From positions 1,334,501 to 1,398,500 of the forward strand of contig NZ_CP047569.1 of the NCBI RefSeq assembly GCF_009903625.1: a stretch of 64,000 nucleotides of DNA, read 5' to 3'. The stretch comes from Microbulbifer sp. ALW1. GTDB lineage: Bacteria > Pseudomonadota > Gammaproteobacteria > Pseudomonadales > Cellvibrionaceae. The notes under the pieces are model-generated. The model made no database searches, was not told the origin of the DNA, and saw nothing but the letters and a program-made list of their open reading frames with translations. The position numbers and the translations under genes are program-made. Positions 53,114 through 62,498 of the stretch are shown here, piece after piece (within the stretch, counting starts at the first letter, position 1; each line of letters begins with the position of its first letter).

Positions 53114-54850
53114 ATGGCCAGTGATAACAAGAAGACGGTCCTGCGGTCGGCCAATTGGTTCGGTACCCGTGACAAAAACGGTTTTATGTACCGCAGTTGG
53201 ATGAAGAACCAGGGCATCCCCGAGCATCATTTTGAGGGCAAGCCGGTTATCGGTATCTGCAACACCTGGTCCGAGCTGACCCCGTGTAATGCCCACTTCC
53301 GCAAAATTGCCGAGCACGTCAAAAAGGGCGTGATTGAAGCCGGCGGCGTGCCGGTAGAATTTCCGGTATTTTCCAACGGTGAATCCAACCTGCGTCCCAC
53401 CGCCATGTTTACCCGCAACCTGGCCGCCATGGATACGGAAGAGGCTATCCGCGGCAACCCGCTTGATGCGGTTGTTCTGCTGGTGGGTTGCGACAAAACC
53501 ACTCCGGCCCTGCTGATGGGGGCCGCCAGCTGCAATCTGCCCACTATCGTGGTTACCGGCGGCCCTATGTTGAACGGCAAGCACAAGGGCAAGGACGTAG
53601 GTTCCGGTACCCTGGTGTGGCAGGCCCACGAAGAGTACAAGGCCGGCAATATTTCCCTGCACGAATTCCTGAGCGCTGAGGCGAGCATGTCCCGCTCTGC
53701 GGGTACCTGTAACACCATGGGTACCGCGTCCACCATGGCGTGTATGGCGGAGTCCCTCGGCACCAGCCTGCCGCACAATGCCGCGATTCCCGCAGTGGAT
53801 TCCCGCCGCTATGTGCTGGCGCACCTGTCCGGCATGCGCATTGTTGATATGGTGCATGAGGACCTGACCCTGTCCAAGGTGCTGACCAAAGACGCCTTTA
53901 TCAATGCGATTCGCACCAATGCCGCCATCGGTGGCTCTACCAACGCGGTTATCCACCTCAAGGCCATTGCCGGTCGCATGGGCGTGGACCTGAATCTGGA
54001 CGACTGGAAAGAAGGGCGCGAAGTCCCGACCCTGGTCAACCTGCAGCCGTCCGGCAAGTACCTGATGGAAGAGTTTTATTACGCGGGAGGCCTGCCGGCT
54101 GTGTTGCGCCGCCTGGGCGAATCCGGTGCCTTGAACAAGGACTGCCTGACCGTCAATGGCAAGACCATTGGCGAGAACGTGGAAGATGCACCCTGTTACA
54201 ACGACGATGTCATTCGCCCGCTGGACAATCCGCTGGTAGAAAATGGCGGTATCTGTGTGTTGCGCGGCAACCTGGCGCCGCGCGGTGCGGTGCTGAAGCC
54301 CTCGGCGGCAAGTCCCGAGCTGATGAACCACCGCGGCCGCGCGGTAGTGTTCGAAGACTTCGAACACTACAAATCCCGCGTGGTAGATCCGGATCTGGAT
54401 ATCGATGAAACCTGCGTGATGGTGCTGAAAAATTGCGGCCCCAAGGGATATCCAGGGATGGCGGAAGTGGGCAACATGGGCCTGCCGCCCAAGGTACTGA
54501 AAAAGGGCATCAAGGACATGGTGCGTATTTCCGACGCGCGCATGAGTGGCACTGCCTTTGGTACCGTAGTGTTGCACACGGCCCCGGAAGCCATGGAGTT
54601 TGGCCCGCTGGCGGCGGTGCAGGATGGCGACATGATTCACCTGGATGCGCACAATGGTGTGCTGCATCTCGAAGTATCCGATGAAGAAATAGCTGCGCGC
54701 CTGGAAAAACTGAAAGCCGATCGCGTGATCGCCACTACCAGCGGTTATGAGGCCATGTACCGCAATCATGTGATGCAGGCCGACGAAGGCTGTGACTTCG
54801 ATTTTCTGGTGGGCTGCCGCGGTTCAGAAGTACCGCCGCACTCTCACTAA
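53114..54850 (+). CDS. L-arabonate (pentonate) dehydratase, IlvD/Edd family
   Basis: This 578-residue enzyme of the IlvD/Edd family has the three cluster cysteines in GICNTWSELTPCN, LLVGCDKTTPA and SAGTCNTMGTAST, which bind an iron-sulfur cluster, and the late SDARMSGTAFGTVVLH segment with the catalytic Ser. The IlvD/Edd sugar-acid branch (GTLVWQAHEEY; NLAPRGAVLKPSAAS) covers L-arabonate and D-xylonate dehydratases, converting them to 2-keto-3-deoxy acids. The neighbours (AraD1, semialdehyde dehydrogenase, GH43) favour arabonate. A terminator follows, so it is a single-gene unit. Confidence 0.9.
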   Translation: MASDNKKTVLRSANWFGTRDKNGFMYRSWMKNQGIPEHHFEGKPVIGICNTWSELTPCNAHFRKIAEHVKKGVIEAGGVPVEFPVFSNGESNLRPTAMFTRNLAAMDTEEAIRGNPLDAVVLLVGCDKTTPALLMGAASCNLPTIVVTGGPMLNGKHKGKDVGSGTLVWQAHEEYKAGNISLHEFLSAEASMSRSAGTCNTMGTASTMACMAESLGTSLPHNAAIPAVDSRRYVLAHLSGMRIVDMVHEDLTLSKVLTKDAFINAIRTNAAIGGSTNAVIHLKAIAGRMGVDLNLDDWKEGREVPTLVNLQPSGKYLMEEFYYAGGLPAVLRRLGESGALNKDCLTVNGKTIGENVEDAPCYNDDVIRPLDNPLVENGGICVLRGNLAPRGAVLKPSAASPELMNHRGRAVVFEDFEHYKSRVVDPDLDIDETCVMVLKNCGPKGYPGMAEVGNMGLPPKVLKKGIKDMVRISDARMSGTAFGTVVLHTAPEAMEFGPLAAVQDGDMIHLDAHNGVLHLEVSDEEIAARLEKLKADRVIATTSGYEAMYRNHVMQADEGCDFDFLVGCRGSEVPPHSH

Positions 54851-54922
54851 CGGGAAGCGCTGTACACACCAGATAGATTTTCTACAGGTAACCATTAATC
54901 CGGTTTATCACGTTTGACTCCC

Positions 54923-54946
54923 GGCGCCCTTCGGGGCGCCTTTTTT
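54923..54946 (+). terminator. Intrinsic terminator of the dehydratase gene
   Basis: A 7-bp stem GGCGCCC/GGGCGCC (54923-54929, 54934-54940) with a TTCG tetraloop and six T residues. Confidence 0.9.
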
Positions 54947-55059
54947 CACTCAGGCGTACCGGCCCTACCTGTCGACCGGATTCAGTAGAATCCATGCGAT
55001 CCACTCCGCAGAGAGTGGGCGCAGTAATGACAACGAATAATGCATAAAGCGAGCGAGTG

Positions 55060-55830
55060 ATGACGCTGACCAATCAATATCCGAGCCTTAATGGCAAAAC
55101 CGTATTTGTTTCCGGCGGCGGTTCCGGCATTGGCGCCAGCCTGGTGGAGTCTTTTTTCCAGCAGGGTGCCAAAGTTGCCTTTGTGGATATTCAGGAAGAC
55201 GTATCCTCCGCACTGGTCGAGCGACTGCGCAACGAAAGTGCGGCAGGCGAAGTGCGCTTTTACCCCTGCGACCTCACCGATATCAACCGCTTGCAATCGG
55301 TTATTGCGCAGGCGGCGGAAGAGCTGGGCCCCATCTCGGTACTTATCAATAACGCCGCCAATGACACGCGCCACGATTTTCGTGAGGTAACTCCGGAACA
55401 GTGGGACAAGTGTCTCGCCGTCAATATGCGCCACCACTTCTTTGCGGCGCAGGCGGTATATCCCTATATGAAAGCACTGGGAGCGGGTTCCATCATCAAC
55501 CTCGGTTCCATGAGCTGGCACGCAGGTCAGGGTGGCATGCCCGGCTATACCAGTGCCAAGGCATCCATCGAAGGCCTGACCCGTGGTTTGGCCCGCGACA
55601 TGGGCCCGGACCGAATCCGCGTGAATTGCCTGGTGCCCGGTTGGGTGATGACCGAAAAGCAACTGGCCGAGCGGGTCGATGACGCTGCACGCGAAGCCAT
55701 CGACAAGGGCCAGAGTGTAAAAGATCCACTGATGCCGGAGAGCATCAGTGCCATGGCCCTGTTCCTGGCTTCCGACGATGCCTCTATGTGCACCGCACAG
55801 AATTTCATCGTCGACGGCGGCTGGATTTAA
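55060..55830 (+). CDS. Short-chain dehydrogenase (candidate L-arabinose 1-dehydrogenase)
   Basis: This 256-residue SDR has the nucleotide loop VSGGGSGIGASLV, the NNAAND motif, and the catalytic Ser-Tyr-Lys set in GSMSWHAGQGGMPGYTSAKAS. An acidic FVDIQ after strand two suggests NAD+ use. By context it may oxidise an aldopentose such as L-arabinose to the lactone. ATG 55060 lies 3 bases after an alternative GTG; the ribosome site is weak. The aldehyde dehydrogenase starts 18 bases downstream, so the two form an operon with the mutarotase. Confidence 0.82.
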   Translation: MTLTNQYPSLNGKTVFVSGGGSGIGASLVESFFQQGAKVAFVDIQEDVSSALVERLRNESAAGEVRFYPCDLTDINRLQSVIAQAAEELGPISVLINNAANDTRHDFREVTPEQWDKCLAVNMRHHFFAAQAVYPYMKALGAGSIINLGSMSWHAGQGGMPGYTSAKASIEGLTRGLARDMGPDRIRVNCLVPGWVMTEKQLAERVDDAAREAIDKGQSVKDPLMPESISAMALFLASDDASMCTAQNFIVDGGWI

Positions 55831-55847
55831 AAACTTAGGAGAAACCA

Positions 55848-57440
55848 ATGACGATTACCGGAAAACAACTGATCGCAGGCAACTGGGTGGACGGCCGTGC
55901 CGGATCATTTCATGGCGTAAATCCGGCCACCGGTGAAAACCTGGCACCGGCGATCAGCTCCGCGGATGAGTTCCAGGTAACCGAAGCGGTGAATGCCGCC
56001 AGCGCCTGCGCCACGGAATTTGCCAATCTGGCACCGGCCAAGCGCGCTGCATTCCTCAACGCCTGCGCCGACGAAATCATGAACCTGGGCGATGAGCTGC
56101 TGGAGCGTGTCTCTGCAGAGACCGGCTACCCGTTGGCCCGCGCCCAGGGCGAGCGCGGCCGTACCTGCGGCCAGCTGCGCCTGTTTGCAGACTGGATTGT
56201 AAAAGGTGAATACCTGGATGCGCGCATCGATACCGCCATGCCGGATCGTGAACCGCTGCCGCGCCCTGACCTGCGTTCCTTCAATCAGGCACTGGGACCG
56301 GTGGCGGTCTTCGGTGCGAGCAACTTCCCGCTGGCGTTCTCCGTCGCCGGTGGGGACACCGCGGCGGCATTTGCCGCCGGTTGTCCGGTGATTGTAAAAG
56401 GCCACAACTCCCACCCGGGCACCAGCGAGCTGGTAGCCCAGGCGATTGATAAGGCCGTAAAAAACACCGGCATGCCTGCGGGTGTTTTCTCTCTGATCAT
56501 GGGTTCCGGGCGCCGCGTGGGCGCCGAGCTGGTAAAGGCGCCGGGAGTAAAAGCGGTTGGCTTCACCGGTTCCTTGCAGGGCGGTATGGCGCTGTTCAAC
56601 CTGGCCAACGCACGCCCGGAACCGATTCCTGTGTTTGCAGAAATGGGCAGCATCAACCCGGTCGTACTCTTGTCAGAAGCGCTGCAAGAAAAAGCTGAAA
56701 CCATCGCCGAAGGCTTTGTCGGCTCCCTGACCCTGGGTACCGGTCAGTTCTGTGTGAACCCTGGGCTGGTGCTGGCAGTGGAAGGTGAAGGTCTGGATCG
56801 CTTTATCGCGGCCACCAGCGATGCACTGGCCAAGGTCGGCGCAGGTGTGATGTTGAATGAAAATACCCTGGCCGGATACCAGAGCGGCGTTGCCCGCCTG
56901 CGCGATCAGCAGGGCGTGGAACAGGTTGGCTGTGGTGAAGCCGCTGGTGACGATAGAGGGTTCACTTGCCAGGCGGGTCTGTTGACCGTGGATGGTAAGA
57001 ACTTCCTCGCCAACAAAGAGCTGCAGGAAGAAGTCTTCGGCCCCATGTCGCTGGTAGTGAAGTGTCGCGATCGCAGCGAACTACTGCAGGCAATTGCTTC
57101 ACTGCAGGGCCAGCTGACCGGAACTCTGCAGTGCACCGAATCGGAGCTCGCGGGGTACGGCGATCTGGTAGAAATCCTGCGGCAGAAAGTCGGCCGTGTG
57201 GTTTGCAACAATTTCCCTACGGGTGTGGAAGTGTGTCATTCCATGATGCACGGTGGTCCTTTCCCTGCGGCTACCGATGCGCGCTTCACTTCCGTCGGCA
57301 CCATGTCCATCGCGCGCTTTGTGCGCCCGATCTGCTTCCAGAACTATCCGGAAGCACTGCTGCCGGAGGCCCTGAAAAACGCCAATCCGCTCAACATTGC
57401 GCGGCTGGTAAATGGTGAAAAAAGCAGTGATGCATTCTGA
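55848..57440 (+). CDS. NADP+-type aldehyde dehydrogenase (2-oxoglutarate semialdehyde dehydrogenase)
   Basis: This 530-residue aldehyde dehydrogenase has the catalytic Cys in LGTGQFCVNPGL, Glu in FAEMGSINPV and SNFPLAFSVAGGDTAAAFAAGCPVIVKGH (split). It belongs to the branch used in pentose and hydroxyproline pathways to oxidise 2-oxoglutarate semialdehyde to 2-oxoglutarate. Context (AraD1, dehydratase, SDR) fits that role. AGGAGAAACC precedes ATG 55848. Its stop overlaps the mutarotase start. Confidence 0.87.
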   Translation: MTITGKQLIAGNWVDGRAGSFHGVNPATGENLAPAISSADEFQVTEAVNAASACATEFANLAPAKRAAFLNACADEIMNLGDELLERVSAETGYPLARAQGERGRTCGQLRLFADWIVKGEYLDARIDTAMPDREPLPRPDLRSFNQALGPVAVFGASNFPLAFSVAGGDTAAAFAAGCPVIVKGHNSHPGTSELVAQAIDKAVKNTGMPAGVFSLIMGSGRRVGAELVKAPGVKAVGFTGSLQGGMALFNLANARPEPIPVFAEMGSINPVVLLSEALQEKAETIAEGFVGSLTLGTGQFCVNPGLVLAVEGEGLDRFIAATSDALAKVGAGVMLNENTLAGYQSGVARLRDQQGVEQVGCGEAAGDDRGFTCQAGLLTVDGKNFLANKELQEEVFGPMSLVVKCRDRSELLQAIASLQGQLTGTLQCTESELAGYGDLVEILRQKVGRVVCNNFPTGVEVCHSMMHGGPFPAATDARFTSVGTMSIARFVRPICFQNYPEALLPEALKNANPLNIARLVNGEKSSDAF

Positions 57441-58494
57441 ACTGAACATGCCCAGCGGGATAGTCGCCTCTGAGCTGCCCATCGGCAGCGGTAATCGACC
57501 GCTGCAGTTGATTACGCTGGAGAACAGTCGCGGTACCCGGGTCACCTTGTGTGACCTCGGTGCCAGCCTGTATTCCATCCACACCAAAGACCGCTATGGC
57601 CACAGCGATAATATCCTGCTGACCTACGCCGATCCTCAGCACTGGCTGGAGAACGATGGCTACCTTGGTGTGACTGCGGGTCGGGTTGCCAACCGCATTG
57701 GCGGTGCGTGTTTTGAACTGGGTGGTGAGACTTTCCTGCTGCCGGCCAACGATGGTGAAAACCATTTGCACGGTGGCCCGGAGGGTTTGCATAGCAAGCG
57801 CTGGCAGCTGGTGCAAAGCGAATCTTCGGCGCGTTTCCAGTCGGTGACTTTTCGCTGTGTCAGTGCAGACGGAGAGGGCGGATATCCGGGTAATCTGGAT
57901 ATTGAGCTGACGTATTGTCTGGATGAGGATGATGCTCTGACCCTGGAGTTTCGTGCGGTAACCGATGCGGAAACGCCGGTGGCGTTGACCAATCACTGTT
58001 ACTGGAATCTGGCAGGGCGTGACGGAATCCTCGAGCATGAGCTGGAGATCTACGCTGACCAGCTGCTGCGCCTGAACGATCAGCTGATTCCTACTGGTGA
58101 GTTGCTCGAGGTTGCGGATACACCGGTGGATTTCCGCAAGCGCAAGCAAATTGGCCGTGATATCGAGTGGTGGCCGGGTGGTTACGATAATTTCTGGGTG
58201 GTGGATGAGACCGCGGACAAGGCTCTGAAGCCGATTGCATCTCTGGTACATCCGTCGTCCGGGCGTGCGGTAAAAATTTTCTCCAGTGAGGCTGGGGTCC
58301 AGTTTTACAGCGGAAATTTCCTGGATGGCAGCCGCAATCGCGATGACGGCTCCCCCATGAATCAGTATGCGGGATTGTGTTTGGAAACCCACGGTTTCCC
58401 GGATGCGCCTAATCACAGTAATTTCCCTTCTGTAATTTTGAAGAAGGGTGAGCAGTACCGGCAGACAACGATTTACCAGTTTTCTGCGGAATAA
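57430..58494 (+). CDS. galM: Aldose 1-epimerase (mutarotase)
   Basis: This 354-residue galactose-mutarotase-fold protein interconverts the alpha and beta anomers of aldoses. Catalytic His is in NLHGGPEGLH and TNHCYWNLAG, and Glu in GLCLETHGFPDAPNHSNFP. ATG 57430 overlaps the aldehyde dehydrogenase by 11 bases; ATG 57412 and 57448 are alternatives. It probably supplies the anomer needed by the dehydrogenase. Two nested palindromes lie just downstream. Confidence 0.9.
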   Translation: MHSELNMPSGIVASELPIGSGNRPLQLITLENSRGTRVTLCDLGASLYSIHTKDRYGHSDNILLTYADPQHWLENDGYLGVTAGRVANRIGGACFELGGETFLLPANDGENHLHGGPEGLHSKRWQLVQSESSARFQSVTFRCVSADGEGGYPGNLDIELTYCLDEDDALTLEFRAVTDAETPVALTNHCYWNLAGRDGILEHELEIYADQLLRLNDQLIPTGELLEVADTPVDFRKRKQIGRDIEWWPGGYDNFWVVDETADKALKPIASLVHPSSGRAVKIFSSEAGVQFYSGNFLDGSRNRDDGSPMNQYAGLCLETHGFPDAPNHSNFPSVILKKGEQYRQTTIYQFSAE

Positions 58495-58537
58495 ACTCTT
58501 TCTTCGTAGTGAAATTTTTGCTGCGAAGGCTTCGGTT

Positions 58538-58627
58538 CGGCAGGGGTATCCGGGACTGTCTGCGAGAGGGACCTCGCAGACAAGCCCCCAGGGATGGGTT
58601 TACGGCGTGTCCCGGATACCCCTGCCG
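58538..58627 (-). repeat. Nested palindrome element, copy D
   Basis: Outer arms 58538-58556 and 58609-58627 are a perfect 19-bp complement (CGGCAGGGGTATCCGGGAC). Inner stem TGTCTGCGAG/CTCGCAGACA (58557-58566, 58573-58582) with a 6-nt loop. The core is at 58583-58608 on the minus strand. Confidence 0.88.
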
Positions 58628-58716
58628 GACTGGAGCCGCCACTAGTGGTTATTCCTTGCCAAGTAAATGCTGCAGGGTAGCGACTAGCTGGCCGTAGTGG
58701 CGCCCCCGTCGCCGGT

Positions 58717-58801
58717 AAGCGGTTCACGAGACACGCCGTGAACCCATCCATGGGGGCTCGGCTGCGGCCATCCAGGCCGCAGACGGTCTCGTGAACCGCT
58801 T
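58717..58801 (+). repeat. Nested palindrome element, copy E
   Basis: Outer arms 58717-58732 and 58786-58801 are a perfect 16-bp complement (AAGCGGTTCACGAGAC), and pairing continues outward with two mismatches to about 58706/58812. The core at 58733-58758 is identical to copy C but for one base. The inner stem CTGCGGCC/GGCCGCAG (58762-58769, 58775-58782) has loop ATCCA. Confidence 0.88.
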
Positions 58802-58923
58802 CCCGGCAACGGGAGCTTCGCGTCTGAGTATCTAGTGTTCGTTCACAAAGATGGGTGGACCTACAAAGGGAGCCAAGCTCCCAACAATAAATATAAACAA
58901 TCCAAAGTGATGAGGAGTCCGCT

Positions 58924-59868
58924 ATGAAGATCTCTCGAATCCTGTCTGGCGCTTTTGCCCTGGCCTTGTGTGCCAGCCAGAGTGCACTCGCAACCACCAT
59001 TGGTTTTTCCCAGGTCGGCTCGGAAAGTGGCTGGCGCACCAGCTTCAGCGAGTCGGTCAAAGCGGAAGCGGAAAAGCGTGGTATCACGCTGAAGTTCTCC
59101 GATGCCCAGCAGAAGCAGGAAAACCAGATCAAGGCGGTGCGCAGTTTTATCGCCCAAGGGGTCGATGCGATCATGATTGCGCCGGTGGTGGAGACTGGCT
59201 GGAAGCCGGTGTTGCGCGAAGCCAAACGCGCGCGGATTCCGGTGGTTATTCTCGACCGCAATATCGATGTGAATAACCAAACGCTGTTTCTTACCCGCAT
59301 CGCTTCCGATTTTGTTGAGGAGGGACGTCGTGCGGCGCAGTGGTTGATGGATGAAACCGGCGGTAACTGCAAAATTCTCGAGCTGCAGGGTACGGTGGGT
59401 GCTACCGCGGCGATTGACCGGATGAAGGGGTTTAATGAGGTGATCGCCGAGTACCCCAATGCGGAAGTCGTGCGTAGCCAGACCGGTGAATTTACCCGTA
59501 CCAAGGGTAAAGAGGTAATGGAAGCCATGCTCAAGGCGGAGAGCAGCGGTAAGGATATTTGTGCGCTCTGGTCCCACAACGACGAGATGGCCATTGGTGC
59601 CATTCAGGCGATAAAGGAAGCGGGGCTGAAGCCGGGTAAGGATATGCTGGTGGTTTCTGTGGACGGTGTGCCGGATTATTTCAAGGCGATGGCAGATGGC
59701 GATGCCAATGCTACGGTGGAGCTGAACCCGCATCTGGGGGCGCCGGCGTTTGATGTGATTGAGGCCTACCTGAAGGGCGATCGCAAGGTGGAGAAACTGA
59801 TTACCACCACCGGTGACCTGTTTACCCAGGAAACCGCCGCTGCAGAATACGCGAAGCGCTCAAAATAA
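58924..59868 (+). CDS. ytfQ: Pentose/furanose ABC transporter substrate-binding protein (YtfQ-like)
   Basis: This 314-residue periplasmic sugar-binding protein has a signal peptide ending ALCASQSALAT. The YtfQ motif GFSQVGSESGWRTSFSES, the DAIMIAPVVETGWKPVL region and LDRNIDV are typical of the galactofuranose/arabinofuranose branch. In this cluster the ligand is likely arabinose. ATG 58924 follows AGGAGTCCGC. It leads ytfQRT-yjfF and the lactonase gene. Confidence 0.92.
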   Translation: MKISRILSGAFALALCASQSALATTIGFSQVGSESGWRTSFSESVKAEAEKRGITLKFSDAQQKQENQIKAVRSFIAQGVDAIMIAPVVETGWKPVLREAKRARIPVVILDRNIDVNNQTLFLTRIASDFVEEGRRAAQWLMDETGGNCKILELQGTVGATAAIDRMKGFNEVIAEYPNAEVVRSQTGEFTRTKGKEVMEAMLKAESSGKDICALWSHNDEMAIGAIQAIKEAGLKPGKDMLVVSVDGVPDYFKAMADGDANATVELNPHLGAPAFDVIEAYLKGDRKVEKLITTTGDLFTQETAAAEYAKRSK

Positions 59869-59902
59869 TAGAACTAGGCGCGATAGCCGGCAGGTAAACA
59901 CC

Positions 59903-61429
59903 ATGACGTTGTTAAGTCTGAGCAAAGTCGAAAAGCGCTACCCGGGGGTTAAAGCCCTGGACGGCGTGGATTTCCAGTTGCGCGAGGGCGAGGTCCACGC
60001 GCTATTGGGGGAGAACGGGGCTGGGAAGTCCACGCTGGTAAAGGTGATGACCGGTGCGCTGCAAGGTGACGGTGGCAGCATGGCCTATCTGGGTGAACCG
60101 CTAAAGCTGAAGAGTACCGCGCACGCGCAAGCCGTGGGTATCAGCACGGTTTACCAGGAGGTCAACCTGTTGCCCAATCTTACAGTGGCACAGAACCTGT
60201 ACCTGGGGCGTGAGCCGAAAAAGTTCGGGTTGATCGACTGGAAGCGGATCAATCGTCAGTCAAAAGAAGTACTGAAGCGCTTTGACCTGGATATTGACGT
60301 TACCCGGCCGCTATCGACGTTTTCTGTTGCGATTCAGCAGTTGATCGCCATCGCTCGCGGTGTGGATATGTCGGCGAAGGTGCTGGTGCTGGATGAGCCC
60401 ACCGCGAGTCTCGACGCGGAGGAATGCGAGAAGCTATTTTCCGTGATGCGCGAGTTGAAGGCCAAGGGCATCGGCATTGTGTTTATTACCCACTTTCTCG
60501 ATCAGGTATACGCGGTGTGCGATCGCATCACTGTGTTGCGCAACGGTCAGCTGGTTGGGGAGTTCGAGGCGGCCAGCCTTCCTCGCAGTGCGCTGGTAGG
60601 GCATATGCTCGGCAAGGAGCTGCAGGCGGAAACCAAAGTTCAGGCTGGAGATTTACAGACTGGAGAGTTGCAGGCTAAAGAGCAGCGGGAGCAAAAGGCA
60701 CTCGCGGAAACCTTACTGGAACTGGATGAGGTTGCGGTGCGTGGTTCACTGCACCCCACCTCCCTGAGGGTGCGCCGCGGTGAGGCGGTGGGCCTAGCGG
60801 GCTTGCTCGGCTCCGGGCGTTCAGAAGTCTGCCGTGCGGTCTTCGGTGTGGATAAAACGACCGGCGGTAAACTGACCTTCAAAAACTCGCAGCAGAACTT
60901 TTCACAACCCGCGGAAGCCATTGTTCAGGGGTTGGCGCTGTGCCCGGAAGACCGCAAGACCAGCGGTATCGTTGGCCCGCTATCTATTCGCGAAAATATC
61001 GCGTTGGCACTACAAGCGCGACGGGGCTGGTGGCGTCCGATGAACCGTGCCGAGCAGCAGGCGCTGGCGGAGCGGTTTATCGCCGAGCTGCAAATTGCGA
61101 CACCGGATGCGGAAAAGCCCATCGAACAGTTGAGTGGCGGCAATCAGCAGAAAGTCATTCTCGCCCGCTGGCTGGCCACCAATCCGCAATTGCTGGTACT
61201 GGACGAGCCTACACGTGGCGTCGACATAGGTGCACACGCAGAAATTCTCAAGCTGATCAAAAAATTCTGCGGCGACGGCATGTCTCTGTTGGTAACCTCT
61301 TCCGAGCTGGATGAGCTGGTTGCCTTCTCCGATCGTGTTGCAGTAATGCGTGATCGCCGCAAGGTGGCGGAGATCGAGGGCGACGACATTACCGAAGGCA
61401 ATATCATGCAGGCGATTGCGGAGGCGTAA
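59903..61429 (+). CDS. ytfR: Sugar ABC transporter ATPase (YtfR-like)
   Basis: This 508-residue protein has two ABC domains in tandem, as usual for sugar uptake ATPases. The first has Walker A GENGAGKSTLVKV, a degenerate signature (STFSVAIQQLIAIARG) and Walker B VLVLDEPTASLD. The second has a degenerate Walker A (GLLGSGRSE), signature LSGGNQQKVILARWL and Walker B LLVLDEPTRGVD. The ATG at 59903 starts MTLLSLSKVEKRYPG. Confidence 0.93.
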   Translation: MTLLSLSKVEKRYPGVKALDGVDFQLREGEVHALLGENGAGKSTLVKVMTGALQGDGGSMAYLGEPLKLKSTAHAQAVGISTVYQEVNLLPNLTVAQNLYLGREPKKFGLIDWKRINRQSKEVLKRFDLDIDVTRPLSTFSVAIQQLIAIARGVDMSAKVLVLDEPTASLDAEECEKLFSVMRELKAKGIGIVFITHFLDQVYAVCDRITVLRNGQLVGEFEAASLPRSALVGHMLGKELQAETKVQAGDLQTGELQAKEQREQKALAETLLELDEVAVRGSLHPTSLRVRRGEAVGLAGLLGSGRSEVCRAVFGVDKTTGGKLTFKNSQQNFSQPAEAIVQGLALCPEDRKTSGIVGPLSIRENIALALQARRGWWRPMNRAEQQALAERFIAELQIATPDAEKPIEQLSGGNQQKVILARWLATNPQLLVLDEPTRGVDIGAHAEILKLIKKFCGDGMSLLVTSSELDELVAFSDRVAVMRDRRKVAEIEGDDITEGNIMQAIAEA

Positions 61430-61430
61430 C

Positions 61431-62498
61431 GTGAGTAATCTACAAACGATCGCGGGCCAGGCGAGTGCCCCGGAAAAAGTCACACTGCCCAAGCTTAACG
61501 GCCGCTATGTATGGCCGATGCTGGGGCTCCTCTGCCTGCTGGCCATCAATTTGGTCATGGCTCCGGAATTTTTTCATATCGAAATCCAGGATGGACGCCT
61601 GTACGGCAGCCTGATCGATGTACTGAATCGCAGTGCACCGGTGGCGCTGCTGGCGATTGGCATGACCCTGGTGATTGCCACCGGCGGCATCGATCTGTCT
61701 GTTGGTGCGACCATGGCCATTGCCGGCGCAGTGTGCGCCAACCTGATTGTGGGTGGTGTGGATAACATTCTGTTGTTGATGGCCGCCGGTCTCGCCGCGG
61801 GCCTGGTAGCGGGTGCGGTGAACGGTGGGCTGGTGAGCTATATGGGGATTCAGCCGATCGTGGCTACCTTGATCCTGATGGTGGCCGGGCGCGGAATTGC
61901 GCAGCTGGTCAACGCCGGCCAGATCGTGACTTTCCAGAACGATGCTTTTGCGTTTCTCGGCACGGGCGCTTTCCTCGGGCTGCCATTTCCCATCGTGCTG
62001 GTGCTGGTGGTGTTTGCACTGGTGCAATTGCTGATGCGTAAAACCGCACTGGGTTTGTTCGTGGAAAGTGTCGGTTGTAATGCCGGAGCCAGCTATTACC
62101 TGGGGATCAATCAGCGTGCGGTAAAAATGATGGTTTACTGCATTGCCGGTGTCTGTGCTGCACTGGCGGGCATGATCGCTGCGGCCGATATTCAGGGCGC
62201 GGATGCCAATAATGCGGGCCTGTGGCTGGAGCTGGATGCGATTCTCGCCGTTGTAATTGGCGGTGCATCCCTGATGGGCGGGCGCTTTTCCATTCTGTTG
62301 TCCCTTGTCGGGGTGCTGGTGATCCAGTGCCTCAGCACCACCATCATCATGAGTGGTCTGCCGGCAAAATTTAACCTGTTGATCAAAGCGGTGGTGGTTA
62401 TCTTTGTGCTGCTGCTGCAGTCGCCGCTGTTCCAGCAACAGATGGCTGCGCTTGTTGCATCCTTCAGAAAAAACAAACACGCAGGGGCGCAGGTATGA
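61431..62498 (+). CDS. ytfT: Sugar ABC transporter permease (YtfT-like)
   Basis: This 355-residue inner-membrane permease has 8-10 helices and the family motif GMTLVIATGGIDLSVGATMAIAGA. GTG 61431 is one base after the ytfR stop, with GGAGG upstream, so coupling is tight. It overlaps yjfF by 4 bases. Confidence 0.92.
   Translation: MSNLQTIAGQASAPEKVTLPKLNGRYVWPMLGLLCLLAINLVMAPEFFHIEIQDGRLYGSLIDVLNRSAPVALLAIGMTLVIATGGIDLSVGATMAIAGAVCANLIVGGVDNILLLMAAGLAAGLVAGAVNGGLVSYMGIQPIVATLILMVAGRGIAQLVNAGQIVTFQNDAFAFLGTGAFLGLPFPIVLVLVVFALVQLLMRKTALGLFVESVGCNAGASYYLGINQRAVKMMVYCIAGVCAALAGMIAAADIQGADANNAGLWLELDAILAVVIGGASLMGGRFSILLSLVGVLVIQCLSTTIIMSGLPAKFNLLIKAVVVIFVLLLQSPLFQQQMAALVASFRKNKHAGAQV

Larger units (their letters stand above)
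58495..58923. other. 429-base region with two nested palindromes
   Basis: Between galM and ytfQ. It holds copies D (58538-58627) and E (58717-58801) in opposite orientations, then the leader of ytfQ (about 58802-58923). No gene is seen. Confidence 0.7.

Noticed and set aside
53105..54769. A 554-codon open frame on the minus strand opposite the dehydratase gene
   Set aside because: It mirrors the dehydratase gene almost exactly, its product is rich in His, Gln and Gly without domain motifs, and the plus-strand gene has full catalytic motifs. It is a GC-driven shadow.
58473..59603. A 376-codon minus-strand open frame across the nested palindromes and ytfQ
   Set aside because: It spans non-coding repeats and the reverse of ytfQ and has no recognisable domain.
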